Of a stretch of 64,000 nucleotides of DNA, positions 12,692-24,460 are shown one piece after another; position 1 is the stretch's first letter; every line of letters starts with the position of its first letter. The notes under the pieces were generated by a model. The model made no database searches, was not told the DNA's origin, and worked only from the letters and a program-made list of their open reading frames with translations. The position numbers and the translations under genes are program-made. This stretch comes from Membranipora membranacea. Its lineage: Eukaryota > Bryozoa > Gymnolaemata > Cheilostomatida > Membraniporidae. The stretch covers positions 1,552,001 through 1,616,000 of the forward strand of contig OU612071.1 in NCBI GenBank assembly GCA_914767715.1. Reading direction: 5' to 3'.

Positions 12692-13068
12692 TTGTTGCCT
12701 TAAACAACTGCTGCCACAGCTGGGCTTTGCCCAGCAAAGCCACCAGTCAAAAATTTAAATACAGAGTTGTGGCAACAAAAAATCTAGCCAGTAGTTTTGA
12801 ATGGAGTTATATGAGCTCTCAAAATGTAGGGAGTATCTACTTCCCCGGCCATCCATCAAAGGGACCTGATTGGTCCACAACAAAATTTGGCATCACCTAT
12901 GGTGGATGGCTGATCAAGAAGATACTCCCTACATTTTGAGAGCTCATATAACTCCATTCAAAGGTACTGGCTAGATGTTTTGATCCCAAAACTCTATATT
13001 GTAATTTTCTACTGGTGGCTATGCTGGGCAAAGCCCAGCTGTGTCAGGAGTGGTTTAAGGGCTATGCC
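12692..13068. mobile_element. Foldback (long inverted repeat) element, copy 1
   Basis: Imperfect inverted repeat with arms of about 160 nt (roughly 12692-12850 and 12905-13068) around a spacer of about 55 nt. The best-matched core is GAGTTATATGAGCTCTCAAA with its exact complement near 12930-12955. Outer arm boxes are CAGCTGGGCTTTGCCCAGCA against TGCTGGGCAAAGCCCAGCTG. It has no coding capacity. A second copy lies at 24077-24460 with homologous right-hand flank, so the two arose by duplication of the host module and not by independent insertion. No clear target duplication was found. Confidence 0.75.
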
Positions 13069-13600
13069 CCAATGTCTGCGTCAAACATAAAATTTTATGG
13101 CAGATTCTGTGGAATGCAATGCAAATTTTCTTCTCTAAATCCACATTGTAATATGTGAAGACGCTCAAAAGTGCCCTAGTACCGTCTGGTTCGTAGCAAC
13201 ATGCTCTTTAGCTCCAACATATACACTCACAATACCATTGTTAATCATAAGGCTGATCTCATCCAAAAACAAAATGACCACAAACACATCCTTTCATGAT
13301 GATGTGAATATGTTTTTTTTTTCGATCGACAAATCACTTTGTGAATTCTTTTCATATCGGTACTGGAAAGCTACAAATGCACTATTAATAATGAAAAAAA
13401 TAATGAAATGAACGGTGCTTCGACAGTAGTTGTGAAATGATCAGCAACGAGCAATGAATCATAAATGAGTTGAATGATACAGAGTATGATCATCATTTGC
13501 TATTGTACCTTGAGCCTTCTTTTGGAGCAAGTATAATCTCTCAAGAATATATTGTGGTGTGTGTCGGGAATCAATCAGCAATATCCTTGCCTAAATCCAC

Positions 13601-13805
13601 ATCTTAATTTGTAAAGAAGTTTTTTTTGTGGTGACATACCTTTGAATTTGAGAAATCACATGTTTCTTATCAATCTTAGACCTCACAGGAAGTAGATTTG
13701 GTAAAGGGCAATAATTGGATGGATATTTGATATATTCACCCTTATGAGTATCATCTAGTCTAGCAGTGTGAAGAAGATACAACCATTATTATAAACGGTC
13801 TATCT
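13601..13805. other. Short unique spacer between module copies 2 and 3
   Basis: AT-rich sequence without repeat partners that I can see. The minus-strand open frame here is not conserved elsewhere. Confidence 0.35.
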
Positions 13806-16385
13806 GTTACAAGGCTGCTGATGTAAGGCCATGTTATCTTCAAACCCTTAACATATATACAACCGTGACCACTTGCCTTCTCGTCAGAAGTGTATATTTA
13901 GATATTTAAAACAAACATTTCAAAATTTCATTAGTTTTCTGACTGATAACAGCTAGGATCAGTTTGAATGATCTTGATCCCATTCATGTTTCTTTGTTCT
14001 TGAAGTGAATAGCGAATTCCTTTCATTCAGCCAACAGATTGTTTACTCTCAAATATATATGCATTGTGTTGACCTGTGGTTCCATTCACTTTTACATACG
14101 CCCACTTGGCAGTCTTAAATTTAAAATTGTTGAAATCCAGCTAATGAAATTTATGTTATGGATATGAAGCGTATCAATCCCCTCTAATATGGATTTTTGA
14201 GACAAAGTGTGACTGGGGTTTGTCTGCTGCATCATTTTTTTTAAATTAAGTGACTCTGTAATGAATCACATTGAGCTTTCTTGCCTTGAATATGATAAAC
14301 ATTGGAGAAGAAAAAAAGCCGTAAAAAGGCTAAAAGAAAATTTTTTCATTGTTGCTGATAAACAAAACTGACGGAAAGATATCCAAGGCAAAAAGTTCAC
14401 CTATGATTGGCAGTAGATGAGAAGGAATATAATTTATTTACATAATGGATCTTTGCATTTGCAAAAGAGTAGTCCCTTAGATAGTCAGATATTTTCCAGC
14501 ACTACCATATGTTATGCAGTTGAAGAAATTGAGAAACTTATTTGATATCATTTTAGATAGAAAATTGAATCTAAAATCCCATGTCTAGAGGATTAAATCT
14601 AATATGTAAACCTATACAGCGTACGATTGTGTGTATACCACAGCACAACACACAGGACTCAGCTAGAAATATTGTATATAAATGCTGTACTGAGGCCTCC
14701 CTTACCATTTTAATAACCCTGTGTGTTCATTAAGATATAGCCTGCGATGAATTTCGTCATTTTCTGCGTTATCACATCATCAGTATGTTTGCTTTTATCA
14801 TTTATTTTGTGTGGTTTGTATATGGCAAAGTATCAATTATGTTTGTTGGTGATATTTGTCAATATTTTTGGGAGTAATTACAGAGGCATGTAGTGTGGTT
14901 AATGTAGTGTATTCAACCTACATGAGATATGCTGAGGTGTCCAGTATTGGTACGACTTCTTTGCCTTTTCTCATTCTCTTCCCCTCTCTAAGCCAGCGCG
15001 ATTATTAATCCCTCTTCCTGAGCATTCCCGGATGTAGCCCGAGTTAATATGCAGCACTCTTATCTGTCTTTCCCTATTTAAAACCTGCAGTCTACAATGC
15101 CTTGCACTACAGTTATCATTAAAAGGACTATGCAATTGTGGTAATCATAATAGACAATAGAATATGACATCACATCCTCTGATGTCAGGCAGTTGACCAA
15201 TTAGTGTCATTATAGACATGGTATATATAACAAAAATGGACCCGCTATGGAGACATTTTCTTTTGGAACCAAGAATTATTTGATCAGTAGATATCTCTCA
15301 ACTGAATGACAAAAGAACAATGTCTTCTTCTCAAACTCATATGTAGCAGATGTTGGTTGCCATCTCCAGACTAGGAAAATATGTTTGTTTATTTGCCTTT
15401 TTAAAGCTAAAAAATTGCAGGAAATATCATTGATCTGATTTAGTAAAACTTTCAGTGTGATATATGATATTTGTAAATATGATGCAAGACACGTTTTTCG
15501 ATGTAAAAAGAATCAAAGCATTAAATTACAATCTATTCTGTATTGTAAAAACAGCGCTATTATCCCTTTTAAGTATGTCAAACCTCTAAAAAAAGATTCA
15601 GGAAATAAAAGGCTACTGAGTGAAAGATCAGAGAACTACATTACAAATTGAATCAATTTTAACTTAATACGACAATACATAATAAAATAATAAATTGATC
15701 TGTCATGTTCTTCTTGCTTCGTGAAATCAATGCATTTTTTTCCCATATTAGGGCTGAGCATTGCTTTAGATATTTTTCCCTTTGGCATTACATTATGAAA
15801 CAAAATCGAATTGAGCCTAATTCCCAATTGGTGGTTATTGATGTAAACGATCAATTGTATATAAGCGTTGTTCAATGGATTTTAAGTGACTAGCACGGTA
15901 TGAGCAGAATAATATTTTGGTATTGGCAGAGCCCTAAAATCAGGAAAAATCAAACTTTAGTCTTAAGAGATGTTTTCCATAGTTTGTCCATAATTCAAAA
16001 AAGTCTATTTCAAGAGTAAGTAGCTGGGAAGGTCTGCTCAAAAAATGGTGTGCTTAGCTGAAGCAGTACATGAAATATTGGAAAGAAAGAAATTATATAT
16101 ATGTTAACCATTGGCAATGATAGCATTTTAATTCACTGTGGACCTCATTCAATAGCTTTGAATGTTCGAACACTGAGAGTTTGGTGCCTTTCTTAATTGT
16201 CTCAATGACTTTGAAGGGTTCCCCTCTAACCAAATAGGAAGGAGTAGGTAGTATGCAGTGTCATCTTTACAAAGATAATCTTTGAACTTAGCACTAAGTC
16301 ACATAAACTTTAATTCCTGCAACTTGACTAACTCTGGAGAAGAAAAAACTGTACAGCAAAACTGAAACAAAGCTAATGCCAATGC
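13806..16385 (+). repeat. Module copy 3 (+), 5'-truncated
   Basis: Homologous to the downstream halves of module copies 1 and 5. It begins at 'ttacaaggctgctgatgtaa' (compare 6327 and 20270) and ends at 'aatgctaatgccaatgc'. It lacks the part holding the spliced gene. Divergence is higher than between copies 1 and 5, with an unmatched insertion at about 14930-15160. Near 15300-15370 it holds a degraded, displaced stretch (gaacaatgtcttcttctcaaa) related to the exon-like segment at 11340 and 22015. No intact gene. Confidence 0.7.
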
Positions 16386-17960
16386 TAATAAAATCATATA
16401 ATTATTTGAAAAATTCCCTCAGATATGGTACGTTTTCAACCTGGTTGATCCATTGATGCATTTGAGATATATCTCTTGTTCTGTAGGTATCATCAGACAA
16501 ATGTATTTATATTTTCATATGCTTTACAAAATAGATCAATGTAGCAATTATTAATAACACATAAGATATGATAATAAAGTAAAAAGTACAGCATATAAAT
16601 AAATACAGTCTTGTTAATTTATCCTGTTATTGCATGTAGCTATCATGGCTACCATGGCCTTTGAGCAGTCCTGTTTGGATTAAGGTAGACAAGGCCACAA
16701 CGTGTGGTTTCTATTCTGTACTCAGTGACAAGATTCTAAGAATAAATAAAAAGCAATCACATTATTTTAACAGTAATTTAATAGCAAACTATTTACCATG
16801 GCATTATTGTTAATAAGATAGAACCACAAAGTGCTTTGCATTCAAAAGCTGTTTAGCTTCAACTGATTTTTTGAAACAAAAAGACTTTAATATACGCATT
16901 TGAACATGATTCCAAAATTATTGTTTCCTAAAATAACTAAATCTTAATTTTATGACAATTTGCCTATATGAAATTAAAAAAAAGTTGAGAATAGTTGATG
17001 CATGCTGCATTTTGTCATTATTTCGCACAAATATTTTCTATAATTTGTTGAACACCAGGTCTGACACATTCTGTGACCTGTCACAATGAGTTGATTTTCT
17101 TACCTCTAAAAAAGGCTCACGCCGTTCAGCCATTTCTTTCAGGATAGAAACTATCACAGAAGTTGACTGCTTGTCCCCTGCTGTTTCCTCTACGGAATCA
17201 TTCAAAGTCTTCATGTCATCCTCTAAATAAGAAACAATATTGACAGTATGTATACTGCAGGGATAAATGATCAGTTAAAATTGAATCAAGAATTGAGTGA
17301 TTGTAAGTATATTACACGCAAATCAAACATCACATGTCAAACTTACGTCGTCCAATCTTGCCCATGTTGTGTTTCTCTGCTTGTGCTGCTCAGTGGTCAG
17401 ATGAACTAAAAATGAGGTGTCTTTATTTTCTTCTCTCACTTTAAAGTTTGATCCAATACGTGTCATCAGTACATACAACAGTTTTTTCTCCCAGCAGTCT
17501 AAATAACAGATGTATTTTTTTTGCGAATATACAATCATCTTGTGAATCATTCCCATACAGCCGCTTGAAAAATAACTTTAAAATAAGAAAGGCTAACTGC
17601 TAAAGAATAATAATGCACTAATATTAAAAATTGATACAATTGATGATGCTTTGAAAAATGACCCGCAAGGAGAAGAAAGGGAATCATGAATGAGTTGAAT
17701 GGTACGGAATATGTTTACGATTATTATACCATGAGCCTTCTTTTGAGGCAAGTATGTTCTTTCATAAAACTATTGTGGTGATAGGTAGCACAAAATAAAT
17801 GAATAAACCAAAACACACCGATAGATGTGATAACGCAGAAAATGAGGAAATGCAGATGAGCTAGATGTGATATGTTCATCAATGAACAGAGCCTTACTTC
17901 AATGGTAGAGAAGCCCTCCAACAGAATTTTAGACATTATTTTTAGCTGAAGTCCTGTGTG
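16386..17960 (-). repeat. Module copy 4 (-)
   Basis: Reverse-orientation copy joined directly to module copy 3 with no loop. The junction 'gctaataaaatcatataatt' is equivalent to the one at 21925. It carries gene family copy 3. It lacks most of the 11300-11800-type segment between the junction and 'gagatatatctcttgttctg'. Confidence 0.7.
16640..17365 (-). CDS. Unknown small spliced gene, family copy 3
   Basis: Exon 1 is 17365-17347 (19 nt, reads MGKIGR across the junction, donor GTAAGT). Exon 2 is 17222-17104 (119 nt, acceptor TTATTTAG), reading DDMKTLNDSVEETAGDKQ and ending EPFLE. Splice phases match: exon 1 leaves one base and exon 2 supplies two. Segment 3 starts after an acceptor near 16739. 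The phase-0 frame stays open to the shared CCATGGTAG (NLVTEYRIETTRCGLVYLN, 19 residues), while the alternative frame has a stop here (TAG in the STE region). The protein is not recognised. Relative to copy 5 it carries amino-acid changes but no break in exons 1-2. Confidence 0.45.
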
Positions 17961-19349
17961 TTGTGGTTTACGTACTTCAGTTCATGTTACATAGAGGTAC
18001 GGTTTTTATCTAATCATCTTAATATGGGATTTAAGATTCAATTTTAATCTAAAATCGAATCACATGAGTATCTAAATTTCTCAGACTGTATGACAGTATG
18101 GTAGTGCCGGGTATTACCTGTCATATCTAAGAGGCTTTTCCTTTGCAAATGCGACAAGTCATCATGTAAAAAAATAAATTCATTGTAATCTACTGCCAAT
18201 CGTAGGTTTTTTCCTTTGATATCATTCCTTTAGTTTCGCTCATCAGTAGCAAGATGAGTTTTTTTCTTTTTGCTTGTTTACAGCTTTTTTCTTCTCCAAT
18301 GTTAGTAATATTCCACAAAAAGAGCTTTATGTGATTCAGTGCAAAGTTCAGTGTGACACATTATGATAATTTGAAAAAATGGTGCTGCACACATACCCCT
18401 ATCGCACAATATCTCAAAGATCAATATTAGAGGAGATTGACACCCTTCATATTTTTTTCAAATATCTTAATATCCACTTTTAACAAAAGTGTCCCCTAAG
18501 GCTCAAGTCTGGCACCAAGTATATTCCTCATATTACTCGATGATATTTTGTCAAGCACATTGCATTCTAACGACCTTGCCTAAATTGATGATAAAGTTTT
18601 CTGTCAAAATATGATACACTTAATTATTTATGAAATACTCATCTTCACTTGATAAAAAATTGGTGTAAGAAAAATGGAATGATTTTTAATATAAAAAGTC
18701 TCACTATATACTTATACCCTCTTATCTCTGTTACATAGTCACATCTCTAGAATTGCATCTAAAATTAACAACAATAAACAAGATGTGAAGCCCAAACTAC
18801 TCAATTTTACTTTGAGTGACTCCCTAACATGGGATGATCATGTAGACCGATCCAAGAACTGCTAGTCAGGAGATCATCCTGTGATTTTTATTTCCAGTAT
18901 CTCTTTTGTCATATGAGATATCACTGCAACATATTATTCTTGAAAGAATATACTTGCTCTTAAAGAAGGCACATGGTTTAGTAGCAATAATGTCAACCAT
19001 ATTCAGTATCATTCAACTCATTCATTTTCCTCTTTCTACTGGTCATTTCACAACTACGATCGAAGCACTATTGTGTTATTTTTTTTATTTCTAGTGAATT
19101 TTTTTTCTTTCTCTCTCCACTTTTTTTTATCTTTTAAGTTATTTTTCCTGTATCTGTTTGAAAACAATATCCATAAAATTATTGTAGATTCACAAAAAAA
19201 AAATATTATTGAGAGGGCTGAGAAAAAAAACTGTTACAATATGTATTGATGACACATACTGGATCAAACTATAAAATAAGAGGAGAAAAGTCTTACACCT
19301 CATTCCGAATTCATCTGACCACTGAGCAGGAAAATCAGAGAAATACAAC

Positions 19350-20047
19350 ATGGGCCATCTTGGAAAACGTAAGTTTGACATCTGATGTTTGATTTGCATG
19401 CAATATACTTACAATCACTAATTTTGTTTATCACCTGCACTACACTTATGGTGACTTTGAATGGTGATTCGGAAGAGGAAGCAGCAGGGGACAAGCAGAC
19501 AACTTCTGTGATAGTTTCTATCCTGACAGACATGGCTGAATGGCGTGAGCCTTTCTCAGAGGTAAGAAAATTTTATCAACTCATTGTGATAAGTCAATGA
19601 GTGAATGTTAATGAGTGAGTTAATGACAGAATGCAGCATGTATTAGTTATTTACAACGTTTACTAAATTTCATACAGGCAAATTGTCATTTATAGTTTCA
19701 ATTCATTAACGTGGGAAACTTAGAAAATAACCATGGAATCGCCCTCTGCAAAAATCTCGTTCAAATGCAGATATTAAAAATCGTTTGTTTGAAAACAATT
19801 GCTTCAAGCTTAACAGCTTTGAATGCAAAATGCTTTGCGGTTTTATTTTATCAACTATAATGCCCTGGTAAATAGGGTGGTATTAAATTACTGTATAAAT
19901 AATGTTGTTGTATTTTATATTTTTCATAGACTTTATTCACTGACTCAAGAAGAAAAGATACATGTTGTAGCACTGCCTACCTTGATTCAAAATGGACTGC
20001 TCAAAGACCATGGTAGTCATAGCAATGTGCATCATCTGGATAAATGA
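19350..20047 (+). pseudogene. Unknown small spliced gene, family copy 4 (exon 2 acceptor deleted)
   Basis: Exon 1 is intact at 19350-19368 (MGHLGK, donor GTAAGT). A deletion of a few dozen bases relative to copy 1 removes the end of intron 1, the acceptor and the first codons of exon 2. 'acacttatg' is joined directly to 'gtgactttgaatggtgattc'. The rest of exon 2 (to 19562, donor GTAAGA) still reads TLNGDSEEEAAGDKQ and ends EPFSE. Segment 3 at 19930-20047 is well kept: the alternative frame reads SLTQEEKIHVVALPTLIQ and runs to a TGA at 20047. Either the first exon is spliced differently or this copy is dead. Confidence 0.45.
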
Positions 20048-20218
20048 AGAAGATTTTATATGTATATACTGTTTTTTTTCAATTTAATATGATATATGCT
20101 TTCTTAATAATTTCCACACTGATCTATTTTGCAAAGCATATAAAAATATAAATACATTTAGTCTGATGATGCCTACCGATCAAGTATAGAGAAATATCTC
20201 AAATTAATCATTATTTTT

Positions 20219-20277
20219 CCAGTTACATGTTACAAGTTACATGTTACATGTTACAAGTTACATGTTACAAGTTACAA
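20219..20277. repeat. Local expansion of a TTACATG/TTACAAG motif
   Basis: Seven or so alternating copies of 'gttacatgttacaa' words. The homologous position in module copy 1 (6313-6340) has only about two, so the array expanded after the modules duplicated. Confidence 0.8.
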
Positions 20278-21929
20278 GCCTGCTGATGTAAGGCCATGTA
20301 ATCTTCAAAACCTAAACATATATACAAACCAGACCATTTTACTTCTTGTAAGAAGCGTATTTTTAGATATTTGAAATGCACATTACAAAATTTCATCAGT
20401 ATGCTGACTGATAACAACTGAGATCAGTTTGACTAATCTTGGTCCCATTCCTTTTTCTTTGTTATGGAAGTAAATATGGCATTCCTTTCCTTCAGCCAAC
20501 AGATTTACCCTCAATTATGATTGCATTGTGCCGACCTGTAGTTCCATTCACTTGAGATATTGTGTGATTGAAGAATGTGTGTGGTGTCATTTTTTTCAAA
20601 TTAGGTGACTCTGTGTCACTCTGAACTTTGTACTGAGTCACATTGAGCTATTTTTCCTTGAATATTATTAACATTGACGGAGAAAAAAGCTGTAAAAAGA
20701 TAAAAGGAAAAATAATTACTGTTGCTGATGAGAAAAACTGAAGGAAAGATATCCAAGGCAAAAAGTTCACCTATCATTGGCAGTATATGAAAAAGAATAT
20801 AATTTCTTTACATAATGACACTTCGAGTTTGCAAAGGAGAAGTTCCTTAGATAGTCAGATATTTCCCAGCACTACCATCTGTTATGCAGTTGAAGGAATT
20901 GAGAAACTTATGTGAGGTGATTTTAGATGGAAAATTTAATCTAAAATCCCATGTCTAGAAGAACAAATCTAAACTGCAACTATTTATAGCGTACCGTTTC
21001 TTAAGTGTATATACCACTGCACAACACACAGGACATCAGCTAGAAGTACTGTATATAAATGATGTAATGAGGCCTCCCCTACCATTTTAATAACCCTGTG
21101 TATTGATTACCATATTATAGCCCTCAGTGAATTACATCATTTTCATCATCAGTATGCTCAGTTTTTTATTATTTCTGTGTCGTTGTTTATTGTAAAGTAT
21201 AAAGTATGTTTGTCGCTAGTTTTGGTAGTTACAGAGGCATATAGCATGGCACACATAAAAAGGAAATCGCTAATGCTTACGGTAGACAATATAATATGAC
21301 ATCACAGGATGTGATGTCAGGGTCATAATAGGTATGGCATAAATAACACAAAGGGATCTGCTAGAGATGACATTTAGAGTAGAAAAACTGCAGGAAATAT
21401 TATTGATGTGATTTAGTGAAACGTTCAGTGTGATTTGTGATATTTGTAAATATGATGTAGTACACGTTTTTTTGATTTCTTTGTAAACAAATCCAAGCAT
21501 TAAATTACAACTCTATTCTATTTTAAAAGCATCGCTACTATCTTTATTAAGTCTGCGAAACCATTAAAAAATCTCTTCACGAAATAGTAGGCTACTGAGT
21601 CAAAGATCAGAAATAAACATTACAGATTGAAACATTTTTAACTTAATATGATAATACATAATAATACAATAAATTGATCTGTCATTTTCTTCTTGACCTC
21701 ATTTAAACGTTCAGATACTGAGAGTTTGGTGGCTTTCTTAATTGTCTCAATGACTTTGAAGGGTTCCCCTCTAACCAAATAGGAGGGAATAGGTAGTATG
21801 CAGTGTCATCTTTACAAAGATAATCTTTGAACTATGCACTAATTCACATAAACTTTATTTCCTGCAACGTGACTGACTCTGGAGAAGAAAAAACTGTTCA
21901 GCAAAACTGAAACAATGCTAATGCCAATG

Positions 21930-22119
21930 CCAATCATATTATTATTTGAAAAATTCCCTGAGATATGCTACTTTTTCAACCTGAAAAACCTGTTTGAGAT
22001 AAATTGCAAAGAACAATGTGTTTCTCTCCATCTCAGATGTAGCGAATGTTCGCTGCTGGGCCAAATTTCCAGAGAAGGAAAAAGATTAATACCAATTTTC
22101 CTCGTCCAGGGTTAGTAAA
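21930..22119 (+). other. Exon-like conserved segment on the opposite strand, copy 2
   Basis: The plus strand is open for about 60 codons from the junction of modules 5 and 6 to a donor-like GGGTTAGT. It reads LLFEKFPEICYFFNLKNLFE, followed by C-K-E-Q-C, RCSECS and GQISREGK. The copy at 11265-11450 conserves most residues but has one stop. The spaced cysteines are suggestive but match no zinc-binding family I can name. It overlaps nothing on the minus strand. Function unknown. Confidence 0.3.
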
Positions 22120-22235
22120 ATTGCAATTTGGTGGTTAAAAAAATCCCCCCCACAAGTACATAGTAGCATAGTATGATGACATGACATGGTTATAGCTTAC
22201 ACAAAACTAATTTTGAATGGCTCCAACGATTATTT

Positions 22236-23352
22236 TTACTCTACTTCAGTATTGATTCTGACGATCACTTTTTTCCATTTTGTGAAGCTAACCTTTTCAC
22301 TACTCATCTCGAAGGGAAAGTGCTTTAGTACATTGGTGACTTGATAGAGATTACATAAAGCTAGAATCTCAACAGTAAAGAGTTTGCAAAACTCGAGAAA
22401 TTGATGTTGGACAATCAATAGTTCAGGACAAAGAATGATCCATTTGAGATACATCTCTTGTTCTGTAGGTATCATCGGACAAATGCATTTATATTTTCAT
22501 ATGCTTTACAAAATAGATCGATGTAGCAATTATTAAGAAACATATATAATATTAAATTGAAAAAATACAGCATGTACATGAATACAGTCTTGTTCATGTA
22601 CTACATATTTGCATGTAGCTATGGCTACCATGGCCTTTGAGCAGTACCTCTTGAATTAAGGTAGGCAAGGCCACAATGTGTAGTTTTTCTTCTGTACTCA
22701 GTGACGAAATTCTAAGAATAAGTAAAAAGCAATGACATTATTTTTACAGTAATTTAATTCCACACTATTTACCAGGGCTTTATTGTTCATAAGATAGAAC
22801 CACAAAATGTGTTGCATTCAAAAGCTGTTTAGCTTCAACTGATTTTTTGAAACAAACAATCTTTAATATACGCATTTGAACATGATTCCATAATTATTGT
22901 CCAAGTTTCCTAAAATAACTAAATTGAATTTTTATGACAATTTGCCTTTATGAAATTTGAAAAAAGTTGAGAATAGTTAATACATGCTGCATTTGTCATT
23001 ATTTGGCACTAATCTTTTCTATAATTTGTTGAACGCCAGGTCTAACACATTCTGTGACCTGTCACAATGAGTTGATAAAATTTTCTTACCTCTGAGAAGG
23101 GCTCCCGCCGTTCAGCCAATTCTTTCAGGATAAAAACTATCACAGAAGTTGACTGCTTGTCCCCTGCTGCTTCCTCTACAGAATCATTCAAAGTCTTCAT
23201 GTCATCCTCTAAATAAGAAACAATATCGACAGTATGTATACTGCAGGTGACAAACGATCGGTTAAAATTGAATCGAGAATTGAGTGATTGTAAGTATATT
23301 ACACGCAAATCAAACATCACATGTCAAACTTACGTCGTCCAATCTTGCCCAT
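22236..23352 (-). CDS. Unknown small spliced gene, family copy 5 (most complete)
   Basis: Exon 1 is 23352-23334 (MGKIGR, donor GTAAGT). Exon 2 is 23208-23090 (119 nt), giving DDMKTLNDSVEEAAGDKQ, then a hydrophobic VIVFILKELA stretch and EPFSE. Segment 3 starts near 22729 after the TTATTCTTAG acceptor. A fourth segment, 22475-22236, is open for 79 codons (EMYLKWIILCPELLIVQHQF, then CNLYQVTNVLKHFPFEMSS). Its counterpart at 11843-11634 differs by only a few residues. All parts are present here, so this is the best candidate for a working copy. How exons 2, 3 and 4 join is not settled from sequence alone. No recognised domain. Confidence 0.5.
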
Positions 23353-23635
23353 GTTGTATTTTTCTGGTTTTACTGCTCAGTGGTCAAATGAAATTGGAAT
23401 GAGGTGTAAGACTTTTCTCTTCTCATTTTATAGTTTGATCGAGTATGTGTCATCAATACATATAAGAACAGTTTATTTTTCTCAGTCATATCAATATAGA
23501 TATTTTTTGACAAAAAATGCAATAGTATTGAATAAAGTTAATACAATTAATGGTGCTTCGATAGTAGTTGGCAAATGACCAGCAAAGAGAGGAATATGAA
23601 ACATGAATGAATTGAATAATATGGAATATGGTTAA

Positions 23636-23945
23636 AGTGACAGTCCGACTAGGCAATGTTCGGTACGTTTTATTTAAGATCTCAGACAGAAAAGTTATGA
23701 GGTCATATGAAATAATTGCACCAAAACTGCTTCAACGTCCGTCAATTCGGATCATAGTTTATCATAGTGATTTATTGCCTCCATTTGACCACTATGATCC
23801 ACTATAATCCTTGCTAAGATATGTGAAAAAACAAAGATGCGATTTTTCAGAATTTATATTTTATTATGATTCTTATTTGCCCTGTGAACTCACAATATTC
23901 GATTTGCTGGTGTAAGGTTATCACTATTCTAATAGGACTGGCCCT
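23636..23945. mobile_element. Short TTAA-flanked MITE (piggyBac-like ends)
   Basis: A 310-bp insertion bounded by TTAA at 23632-23635 and 23946-23949. Terminal inverted repeats are AGTGACAGTCC and (complement of the right end) AGGGCCAGTCC. It splits sequence that is continuous in the homologous upstream region of copy 1 (around 5040-5060). TTAA duplication is typical of piggyBac elements. There is no coding capacity. It is unique to this module, so it is younger than the module duplications. Confidence 0.75.
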
Positions 23946-24076
23946 TTAACATAATGTTTTTATACCATGGAGCAAGTATATTCTTTAAAGAATATATTGT
24001 GGTGATAAGTGGATGAAGTAGTTGATTTATATTAGATGTTCTTAACACAGGCCACATCCCGAAACAGCAAAATATT

Positions 24077-24460
24077 TGTTGCCTTTAACAACTGCTGCCA
24101 CAGCTGGGCTTTGCCCAGCAAAGCCACCAGTCAAAAATTTAAATAGAGCTTGGAATCGTTGCAACAAAAAATCTAGCCAGTGGTTTTGAATGGAGTTATA
24201 TGAGCTTTCAAAATGTAGGGAGTATCTTCTTCCCCGGCCATCCATCAAAGGGACCTGATTGGTCCACAACAACATTTGGCATCACTAATGGTGGATGGCT
24301 GATCAAGAAGATACTCCCTACATTTTGAGAGCTCATATAACTCCATTCAAAGGTACTGGCTAGATGTTTTGATCCCAAAACTCTATATTGTAATTTTCTA
24401 CTGATGGCTATGCTGGGCAAAGCCCAGCTGTGTCAGGAGTGGTTTAAGGGCTATGCCCCA
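24077..24460. mobile_element. Foldback (long inverted repeat) element, copy 2
   Basis: Same element as 12692-13068, with the same two arms (CAGCTGGGCTTTGCCCAGCA near the left end, its complement near the right) and the same core. The right-hand flank is homologous in both copies except for about 15 extra bases here (tgagtgtattatattcc). No gene. Confidence 0.75.

Larger units (their letters stand above)
11232..13600 (-). repeat. Module copy 2 (-) of the 4-25 kb repeat family
   Basis: Reverse-orientation copy, homologous to 21931-25045 and in part to 16386-17960. It carries gene family copy 2 on the minus strand. Compared with module copy 6 it has lost the segment that should hold exon 1 (equivalent to about 23310-24050). 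The foldback element therefore now abuts intron 1 at about 12670. Sequence after the foldback element (about 13085-13600) is homologous to 24495-25000. Confidence 0.75.
18058..21930 (+). repeat. Module copy 5 (+)
   Basis: Near full-length match to module copy 1 (4122-7976), from 'tctcagactgtatgac' to 'caatgctaatgccaatgc'. It carries gene family copy 4 at 19350-20047 and a small local repeat expansion at 20219-20275. Upstream (18058-19340) and downstream (20048-21930) stretches show no coding evidence. Confidence 0.8.
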
